Assembly: GCA_024404215.1 (NCBI GenBank)
Contig: JAKSQI010000080.1
Span: 1 to 7,191 of the forward strand
DNA length: 7,191 nucleotides
DNA from: Oscillospiraceae bacterium
Lineage (GTDB): Bacteria > Bacillota > Clostridia > Oscillospirales > Oscillospiraceae
Reading direction: 5' to 3'
The number at the start of each line of letters is the position of its first letter. The first letter of the stretch is position 1. Both the position numbers and the translations under genes were made by a program. This document shows positions 1 to 4,715 of the stretch, in pieces. A model generated the notes under the pieces. It was not told the origin of the DNA. It searched no databases and saw only the letters and a program-made list of their open reading frames with translations.

Positions 1-160
1 TCACTGGCCTGACGAACAGAAATCATGAAGGCTGTATATGTGGGTAAGGTTGCCACACAAATCGAAGCCCAATAGCTGTACGGAACCGGTGGGGTGCTCT
101 AAGTGCGGAAAGGTTCAATCCCATGTTGCCCGGAAGCTTGTTAGGCTCGTCTATGTGTAA
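1..160. other. Left-edge region without a confident gene
   Basis: I find no convincing protein gene here. The longest open stretch on the + strand that begins with ATG is 38-160 (40 codons). It has no Shine-Dalgarno sequence and its translation, which contains a CSKCGK stretch, matches no family I can name. The base composition is fairly balanced and unlike the AT-rich promoter DNA that follows at 221-260. The stretch could be the tail of a mobile element, a structured non-coding RNA or decayed coding sequence running in from the left. I could not match it to a tRNA, a group II intron domain V, SRP RNA or a known riboswitch by eye. Confidence 0.3.
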
Positions 161-162
161 TT

Positions 163-183
163 AAAACGGGGCGTTTTGCCCCG
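163..183. repeat. First copy of a duplicated GC-rich hairpin
   Basis: The stem CGGGGC (167-172) pairs with GCCCCG (178-183) around a five-base loop. With the four preceding A residues, this unit matches 196-216 at 20 of 21 positions, the one difference being G173 against A206 in the loop. On the + strand no T-run follows it, so it is a poor terminator in that direction. On the - strand it is followed by TTTT and could stop leftward transcription. It is most simply a duplicated copy of the adjoining terminator. Confidence 0.7.
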
Positions 184-195
184 AAGTATCATATA

Positions 196-220
196 AAAAC
201 GGGGCATTTTGCCCCGTTTT
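196..220. terminator. Bidirectional Rho-independent terminator upstream of the ATPase gene
   Basis: A perfect 10-bp stem, AAAACGGGGC (196-205) with GCCCCGTTTT (211-220), closes a five-base loop. The GC core is flanked by A's on one side and T's on the other, so it can act on either strand. On the + strand it would end a transcript entering from the left. It also insulates the ATPase promoter, whose -35 box begins only two bases after the stem. Confidence 0.8.
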
Positions 221-221
221 A

Positions 222-250
222 TTGATTTTGAGATGATGTTGTGCTAGAAT
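222..250 (+). promoter_or_regulatory. Sigma-70 type promoter of the ATPase gene
   Basis: A -35 box TTGATT (222-227, 4 of 6 matches to consensus) lies exactly 17 bp before a -10 box TAGAAT (245-250, 5 of 6). The -10 is extended by a TG at 242-243. Transcription would begin near 257, giving a leader of about 25 bases. A GGGAGGG ribosome binding site (268-274) sits seven bases before the ATG at 282. The promoter abuts the terminator at 196-220, so the gene is probably transcribed alone. Confidence 0.65.
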
Positions 251-281
251 TTCAATTAATCCAAGAAGGGAGGGCTCTTTT

Positions 282-1622
282 ATGTTCCGAAAATATGAGG
301 AAAGAATTCAAAAATGGCTGGACAACAGCCGAAAGGCTTTGCTGATTTATGGGGCCCGGCAGGTGGGTAAGACGTATCTTATCCGTAAAATGCTGGAGCA
401 GAATCAGGTCCCTTATTTTGAGATTAACCTTCTGGAGAGGGAAGATGTAGTAAAGGCTATTCGCAGCATTGCGGATGTAACTGAGCTCTCGGCTCGGCTG
501 GCCATGTATTCTGACAAGGCCCTTCCGGAAAAAGAAGGCATCATCTTTTTGGATGAGGTCCAGCGTTACCCTGAAATCGTAACAAAGATTAAGTTCCTTG
601 TGGATGAAGGGAGATTCCGGTATATCCTGAGCGGCTCTAACCTGGGTGTGGAGCTTGAGGGCATTCGTTCCATGCCAGTGGGCTATGCGGAACAATGGCA
701 GATGTATCCCATGGATTTGTATGAGTTTTCGCTGAATTTGGGTATTACCGAACAGCAATGGGCTTATGTGAGAGAGTGCTTGAAGGAAGAAAAGCCGGTG
801 GATGAAATCATTCATCAGAAAATGATGAGGGTCTTCTATTATTATTTAGTATCCGGCGGAATGCCTGCTGTGGTTCGTGTCTTTATTGACAAACATAATT
901 TGCTTGAGCTTAAAGCTGAACAGCAGAATATTGTAAATCAATATAAAGCCGATTTTATCAAATACGAAGCGGCGGACAGACGGCTGCGGATTTTGGCTAT
1001 CTACGATTCCATCCCGGCCCAGCTGAGAAAGCAGGATCTTCGCTTTGTATTCACCTATCTGAATAAGGAATTGAAGTTTGACCGTTATGAGCAAAGCTTC
1101 CTCTGGCTGAAGGATGCCGGTGTGTCTATTCCAATCTTTCAGGCTGAGGCCGTTGAAAGCCCCTTGGAGCTTTCCCGCTCTACCAACCGTTTTAAGCTTT
1201 TTGACAGTGATGTAGGGCTACTGGTTTCTCATTACCCGCCTGAGGCTCGGCAGGCACTGCTGGGAGCCGGTGAGAATGCGGAGCTGAATAACGGCGCTTT
1301 GTTTGAAAACTTTGTTGCCCAGGAGTTGACAGCGGCGGAAATACCGGCCTATTACTTTAAATCCACAAAAATCGGTGAGATTGACTTCTTGATTGAGGAT
1401 TTCGGCGGAGTTTTGCCCTTGGAGGTCAAATCCGGCAAGGATTACCAAAAGCATACGGCGCTGGACCATCTAATGAAAAATGAGGTCTACCGGGTTAAAA
1501 GAGCTGTTGTGCTATCACGCTTTAATCTGAAGAGAGAGGGCGATATTCTCTATCTGCCTATCTACATGACTGGACTGCTGAAAGGAACAGAGCCGGAAGT
1601 CAGCTTTACCATTGAACTATAA
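282..1622 (+). CDS. AAA+ ATPase with C-terminal DUF4143 (PD-(D/E)XK-like) domain
   Basis: This 446-residue protein has the usual length and two-domain layout of the DUF4143 ATP-binding family, common in anaerobic bacteria and archaea. The N-terminal ATPase domain carries a Walker A motif GARQVGKT (24-31), a Walker B motif IIFLDE (87-92) and a sensor-1-like ILSGSN (115-120). The C-terminal part has GALFENFVAQEL (338-349), then EID (366-368) and LEVKSGK (380-386). The D368 and E381-x-K383 arrangement resembles the restriction-endonuclease-like fold assigned to this family. The physiological role is not established; DNA-related or toxin/mobile-element-linked roles have been suggested. I see no signal peptide or membrane segment, so it should be cytoplasmic. 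The ATG is preceded by a strong Shine-Dalgarno. The gene is monocistronic, bounded by terminators on both sides, converges on the esterases and looks more AT-rich than they do, which fits an accessory gene. Family assignment is firm, function is not. Confidence 0.9.
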   Translation: MFRKYEERIQKWLDNSRKALLIYGARQVGKTYLIRKMLEQNQVPYFEINLLEREDVVKAIRSIADVTELSARLAMYSDKALPEKEGIIFLDEVQRYPEIVTKIKFLVDEGRFRYILSGSNLGVELEGIRSMPVGYAEQWQMYPMDLYEFSLNLGITEQQWAYVRECLKEEKPVDEIIHQKMMRVFYYYLVSGGMPAVVRVFIDKHNLLELKAEQQNIVNQYKADFIKYEAADRRLRILAIYDSIPAQLRKQDLRFVFTYLNKELKFDRYEQSFLWLKDAGVSIPIFQAEAVESPLELSRSTNRFKLFDSDVGLLVSHYPPEARQALLGAGENAELNNGALFENFVAQELTAAEIPAYYFKSTKIGEIDFLIEDFGGVLPLEVKSGKDYQKHTALDHLMKNEVYRVKRAVVLSRFNLKREGDILYLPIYMTGLLKGTEPEVSFTIEL

Positions 1623-1633
1623 ATGTGCCACAT

Positions 1634-1671
1634 AACACGGCCGCCATCTGACTTGAGATGGCGGCCGTGTT
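1634..1671. terminator. Strong hairpin terminator between convergent genes
   Basis: A perfect 16-bp stem (1634-1649 with 1656-1671) containing CGGCCGCCATCT closes a six-base loop. On the + strand it is followed by TTTTA and begins 11 bases after the ATPase stop codon, so it should end that transcript. In the - direction it begins directly after the esterase stop codon (1672-1674) but lacks a T-run beyond 1634, so leftward termination is probably weaker. Confidence 0.8.
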
Positions 1672-2502
1672 TTATCCGTCAATCCAAAAGGGATTGGGGG
1701 GGTCCGGGAGCTTTTCCAACAAGCGGTTGAGGCCGTCATATAGAGTGATAGGGAACACGGTGTAATCATGGGTACCAGGGTATTCTTTATACTCATGAGG
1801 AACCTTTAGGTCTGTCAAAGCCTTATCCAAAGTGCGGCTGGGCTCAACTAACAGGTCGTTCCAGCCGCATCCCCAAAAGATATCCGGGAAGCGTTTGCCT
1901 TCCTTTACCATCTGGGCAGCCAGCCACTTGGGGGACAGGTCGGTTTCCTCCATGCCCTCTAGAGGGCCGAATACGCTGCGATAGAAATCGTTGGTGGTGG
2001 TGCCGGTGCAGGTGGCAATTTTGGTGCTGGGGTTAATGTCATCAATGATGATGGCAGGGCTGCAGGCGATGATGTGGCCGAAGACCTCGTTATACTTGAA
2101 GCCGTTGCGGAGGGCGCCATAGCCGCCCATAGATACACCTGCAAGAATAGTGTCATCCCGTTCGTGACTGAGAGGGAAAACCATGCGGGTGAAATCCACC
2201 AGCTCTCTGCCAATGAATTCGCCGTACAGGTCGTTGCGGCGCTTGGCATCGACATAAAAATGATTCTCGCCGTCCGGCAGGATGATGGCCAGGTTGTATT
2301 GCTTGCTAAGCTCGTTCAGGTTAACGCACTCCGGCCACTCAAAGCAGCTGCCGGTATAGCCGTGGAGCAGGTACATGGTTTTCCAGGGCCCTGTCGGTGG
2401 CTCCATGCCGGGCATGAGAATGGGGTCACAGGGAATATAGGCGTTAATGGGAATGGTGCGGTGCAGGCAGCGGGATGTCATGTTCAATTGAATAAAGGCC
2501 AT
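1672..2502 (-). CDS. EstA-type serine esterase (alpha/beta hydrolase), second of a tandem pair
   Basis: This 276-residue protein belongs to the putative esterase family (esterase D / Lactococcus EstA tributyrin esterase type), which hydrolyses short-chain acyl or aryl esters. The nucleophile elbow is GVSMGG with Ser124. The acid is probably Asp216 in CGWND and the base His245 in PGTHDY, spaced as in EstA. The oxyanion-hole segment is YLLHGY (44-49). There is no signal peptide, so it should be cytoplasmic and act on imported or intracellular esters. Its ATG overlaps the stop of the upstream esterase by one base (TAATG), with GGGAG (2512-2516) nine bases before the start, pointing to translational coupling. 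It shares ELVDFTR, VFGH and a C-terminal PNPFW(I/V)D with its neighbour, so the two are paralogues. A feruloyl or acetyl-xylan esterase role is possible but cannot be told from sequence. Confidence 0.9.
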   Translation of the reverse strand: MAFIQLNMTSRCLHRTIPINAYIPCDPILMPGMEPPTGPWKTMYLLHGYTGSCFEWPECVNLNELSKQYNLAIILPDGENHFYVDAKRRNDLYGEFIGRELVDFTRMVFPLSHERDDTILAGVSMGGYGALRNGFKYNEVFGHIIACSPAIIIDDINPSTKIATCTGTTTNDFYRSVFGPLEGMEETDLSPKWLAAQMVKEGKRFPDIFWGCGWNDLLVEPSRTLDKALTDLKVPHEYKEYPGTHDYTVFPITLYDGLNRLLEKLPDPPNPFWIDG

Positions 2503-3347
2503 TATTCAGCACTCCCTTCCTCAGCATCAACCCAGAACGGGTTGGGGTCGGCGGGAATCGGCCCGCCTAATGCGTGGTCCAGACCCTTGCGCAGGTAAGG
2601 CTTCCAGAAGCTCCATTCGTGGGTTCCCGGTCCTTCTTCGTAAATATGGGCAATTCCCATGGCAGAAAGGGCCTGACTAAGCTTACGATTGGGATATTTC
2701 AGCATATCGTTGACACCGCAGGCGATGTAGAGGTCCGGAATGGGTTTACCTGCGGCCAGCAGCCTTTCCGCAGCCACCCGGGGATGCAGGTCACTATCCG
2801 GCAGGAGGGCCAGGTCTTCACCGAAAACCTCCCGGTAATACCCCTTGCAAACGCCCATGAAGTTGGGCTCGTCGGGCAAGGCTTCCAAGGACTCCTTCTC
2901 CAGCACCAGGGCAGAGGACAAGGCAATACCGTGGCCGAAAACCTCACTGTAGGTCAGGGCGTTATAAAGGGTTCCAAAGCCGCCCATGGACAGACCGCCA
3001 ATTAAAGTATCCTCTCGCTTGTCCGACAGGGGGAGCAGGCGGCGGGTAAAATCTACCAATTCCTCGGAAATGAATTTAGCGGAATTGCGGACGCCGTAAG
3101 GGGCATTGACATAAAAATCATTATTGCCGGAGGGCATGACGATGCAGAGGTCATAATCACTGCTGACGCCCTGGGCATCCCCCAGCAGCACCCAGTCACT
3201 GCAATTGCCAAAGAAGCCATGCAGAAGGTAGAGGGTTTTCCATTTCTTGTTGGCTTTCGGGTCGGCATAATCGGCCGGAAGGAGAATCTGCAGGGGAACC
3301 GTACGCTGAAGAATGTTGGAGTAAAACTCAACTTGCATCCAGGCCAT
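2502..3347 (-). CDS. EstA-type serine esterase (alpha/beta hydrolase), first of a tandem pair
   Basis: This 281-residue esterase belongs to the same family as its downstream neighbour. The nucleophile is Ser120 in GGLSMGG, the likely acid Asp214 in CGVNDM and the base His243 in PGTHEW. The oxyanion segment is YLLHGF (40-45). The N-terminus (VEFYSNILQRTVPLQILLP, residues 6-24) closely follows the EstA pattern, supporting the chosen start. An AAAGGA ribosome binding site (3357-3362) lies nine bases upstream. There is no signal peptide or membrane segment. The C-terminal tail after PNPFWVD is short and acidic (AEEGSAE), which the downstream copy lacks. It is the first gene of a two-gene operon with its own promoter at 3382-3410. 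Substrate is unknown: the family includes tributyrin, feruloyl and acetyl esterases and S-formylglutathione hydrolases. Divergence between the two copies suggests different substrates rather than simple dosage. Confidence 0.9.
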   Translation of the reverse strand: MAWMQVEFYSNILQRTVPLQILLPADYADPKANKKWKTLYLLHGFFGNCSDWVLLGDAQGVSSDYDLCIVMPSGNNDFYVNAPYGVRNSAKFISEELVDFTRRLLPLSDKREDTLIGGLSMGGFGTLYNALTYSEVFGHGIALSSALVLEKESLEALPDEPNFMGVCKGYYREVFGEDLALLPDSDLHPRVAAERLLAAGKPIPDLYIACGVNDMLKYPNRKLSQALSAMGIAHIYEEGPGTHEWSFWKPYLRKGLDHALGGPIPADPNPFWVDAEEGSAE

Positions 3348-3381
3348 GGTAGGTCATCCTTTCTGGTTTTGTGTTGTCTTC

Positions 3382-3410
3382 ATTATAGCGATTAGTAGGC
3401 TTTTCTACAA
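3382..3410 (-). promoter_or_regulatory. Promoter of the esterase operon
   Basis: On the - strand a perfect -10 box TATAAT (3387-3382) lies 17 bp downstream of a weaker -35 box TTGTAG (3410-3405, 3 of 6 matches). Initiation would fall near 3375, leaving a leader of about 28 bases that contains the esterase ribosome binding site. The promoter starts 18 bases after the stop of the small gene at 3428, so the esterases can be transcribed independently of the genes to their right. Confidence 0.6.
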
Positions 3411-3427
3411 GAGGCTCTGCTTGTTTG

Positions 3428-3628
3428 TCAATACCCTTCTTTTTTTAAATCTGCAACCATCTGAACATAGAACTCCCGAACGTCAAAACCAGGAAGATTG
3501 CCCCGGGTCATATCAATAACATCCCCGTGGGAGATGCCTCTTTTTTTCAGTGGGTTCAGAAACTGGTATCGGCTGCCCCAGGGGAAGGAATATAAGCCAA
3601 TACAACTCAGCTTCAATCTTGTTTTCAT
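3428..3628 (-). CDS. Small protein of unknown function (66 residues)
   Basis: I do not recognise this protein. It encodes 66 residues starting MKTRLKLSCIGLY, with a central SFPWGSRYQFLNPLKKRG stretch (14-31) and a GNLPGFDVREFY segment (43-54), ending in a short charged helix-like tail. There is no transmembrane helix and no clear signal peptide. Reality as a gene is supported by a perfect AGGAGG (3636-3641) seven bases before the ATG and by its placement between a terminator and a promoter, in the same direction as its neighbours. The aromatic and glycine-rich content looks like a piece of a folded domain, so it may be a remnant of a longer enzyme that has gained or kept translation signals. 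No upstream in-frame homologous sequence is visible, because the DNA to the right holds the activase terminator. Confidence 0.6.
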   Translation of the reverse strand: MKTRLKLSCIGLYSFPWGSRYQFLNPLKKRGISHGDVIDMTRGNLPGFDVREFYVQMVADLKKEGY

Positions 3629-3635
3629 GAGGCAT

Positions 3636-3641
3636 CCTCCT
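3636..3641 (-). promoter_or_regulatory. Perfect AGGAGG ribosome binding site of the small gene
   Basis: On the - strand AGGAGG is followed by a seven-base spacer and the ATG at 3628-3626. This is the best Shine-Dalgarno of the - strand genes in the window and is the main reason to accept the 66-codon frame as translated. Confidence 0.75.
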
Positions 3642-3665
3642 AAAATCTATAATGTTATATGCTGT

Positions 3666-3694
3666 ATAATATCATAAGGATGCGAATAAGAAAA
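3666..3694 (-). promoter_or_regulatory. Possible weak promoter of the small gene
   Basis: On the - strand TATTAT (3671-3666, 5 of 6 matches to a -10) is preceded 17 bp upstream by TTTTCT (3694-3689, 3 of 6 matches to a -35). Downstream lies a 12-bp dyad, TATAA/TTATA arms around two bases (3648-3659), that could be an operator or chance in AT-rich DNA. Read-through from the GRE operon terminator is an alternative source of transcription. Confidence 0.3.
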
Positions 3695-3705
3695 GGGCTG
3701 CAGAT

Positions 3706-3734
3706 AAAAAACCTCCGCTGCAGGGCAGCGGAGG
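3706..3734 (-). terminator. Rho-independent terminator of the GRE-activase operon
   Basis: On the - strand a perfect 10-bp stem CCTCCGCTGC/GCAGCGGAGG (3734-3725 with 3721-3712) closes a three-base loop and is followed by six T's (3711-3706). It starts seven bases after the activase stop codon and is a textbook intrinsic terminator, marking the end of the two-gene operon. Confidence 0.92.
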
Positions 3735-3741
3735 CTAAGAA

Positions 3742-4707
3742 TCAGTGAATGGTAACCGGAAGATTGTATTCTTCCATAATGGCCTTCAGTTTTTCCATGT
3801 AAGCATCGGAAGGAGGAGTAGCCTCCATTACGGGCTTATCGCTGATGCGAAGGTATTTGGTTACACCCAAATTGTGATAGGGCAGAAGCTGAATTACGGT
3901 TACAGCATCACCCAGGGTGGCGCAGAATTCAGCTGTCTTGCGGATGTTTTCCTCATCGTGATTGAACATAGGGATAACGGGGATACGAATCTGCATTTTT
4001 CCGCCGTGCTCGGCAATCTTTTTGCAGTTTTCCAGAATGATATCGTTAGGCACAGCAGTAACAGCCTTATGCTTTTCGTTATCCATGTGCTTCAAGTCAT
4101 AAAGGAAAAGATCGGTGTAGGGCAAAATGCTCTCGATAACCTCCCATTTGCAGAACCCGGTGGTATCAATGGCTGTATTAATGCCCTCAGCCTTCAGACG
4201 TTTCAGAACCTCCAAAACAAAGGCAGGCTGGGTTAGACATTCGCCGCCGGAGATGGTAACTCCGCCGCCCCGCTTGAAGAACTTGCGGTCCTGCAGCAGG
4301 CGCTCTACCAAAGCATCTACTGTCCACTCATCGCCGCACATGTAGAGGGCGTTGGGGTGGCAGACGTCAGAGCATTTGAAGCAGTTATCGCATAGGTCAC
4401 GCTTGATGTGAACCGTCTGCAGCATTTCGCCGGTCTTGGCATCCAAACGCTGGGCACCCAACTCAACGGCGTCCTTGGGGCAAGCTTTGATGCAGCGGGA
4501 ATCACAGGCATCAATACCCTGGCAGCGCATGTCAATGTAGCTCAGCTGGGGATAGTAGGCCTGAGATTCAGGGCTGTGGCACCAGGGGCAGCGCAGAGGG
4601 CAACCCTTTAAAAAGGCTGTAGTGCGGATACCAGGGCCATCCTGTACGGAAAAGCCCTGGATATCATACAGCCTGGCAGTAAGAACCTTTTCTTCACTCA
4701 CAGGCAT
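3742..4707 (-). CDS. Glycyl radical enzyme activating enzyme (radical SAM)
   Basis: This 321-residue protein is a radical-SAM activase that cleaves S-adenosylmethionine to a 5'-deoxyadenosyl radical and abstracts hydrogen from the glycine of its partner GRE. The radical-SAM cluster motif is Cys36-x3-Cys40-x2-Cys43 (CPLRCPWC), preceded by DGPGIRTTAFLKG (23-35) as in PflA-type enzymes. A ferredoxin-like insertion follows, with Cys62, 68, 72 and 76 and then Cys106, 109, 112 and 116, enough for two auxiliary [4Fe-4S] clusters. This is the layout of activases for non-PFL GREs, whereas PflA itself is shorter and lacks the insertion. The SAM-binding GGGVTISGGE motif is at 147-156. The start lies 8 bp after the GRE stop codon with only a weak AGCGGTG-like site, so translational coupling to the GRE is likely. 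The first insertion cluster has unusual cysteine spacing. The partner is almost certainly the adjacent GRE. Confidence 0.95.
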   Translation of the reverse strand: MPVSEEKVLTARLYDIQGFSVQDGPGIRTTAFLKGCPLRCPWCHSPESQAYYPQLSYIDMRCQGIDACDSRCIKACPKDAVELGAQRLDAKTGEMLQTVHIKRDLCDNCFKCSDVCHPNALYMCGDEWTVDALVERLLQDRKFFKRGGGVTISGGECLTQPAFVLEVLKRLKAEGINTAIDTTGFCKWEVIESILPYTDLFLYDLKHMDNEKHKAVTAVPNDIILENCKKIAEHGGKMQIRIPVIPMFNHDEENIRKTAEFCATLGDAVTVIQLLPYHNLGVTKYLRISDKPVMEATPPSDAYMEKLKAIMEEYNLPVTIH

Positions 4708-4715
4708 TCACCGCT

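Noticed and set aside
85..145. tRNA-like T-arm (GGTTCAATCCC near 111-121)
   Set aside because: No paired acceptor stem, D-arm or anticodon arm can be drawn around it at tRNA spacing.
163..220. Two-unit repeat as the start of a CRISPR array
   Set aside because: There are only two units, the 12-base gap is far too short for a spacer, and each unit is a self-complementary terminator hairpin.
252..815. 187-codon open frame on the - strand opposite the ATPase
   Set aside because: It overlaps the Walker A and B coding region of a clear ATPase and runs through that gene's ribosome binding site; no family features are visible.
2074..2598. 174-codon open frame on the + strand opposite the esterases
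   Set aside because: It lies antisense to two esterase genes with intact catalytic triads, has no ribosome binding site and its alanine/valine/glycine-rich translation is typical of an antisense shadow.
3745..4236. 163-codon open frame on the + strand opposite the activase
   Set aside because: It is antisense to well-conserved radical-SAM coding sequence and overlaps no independent signal.
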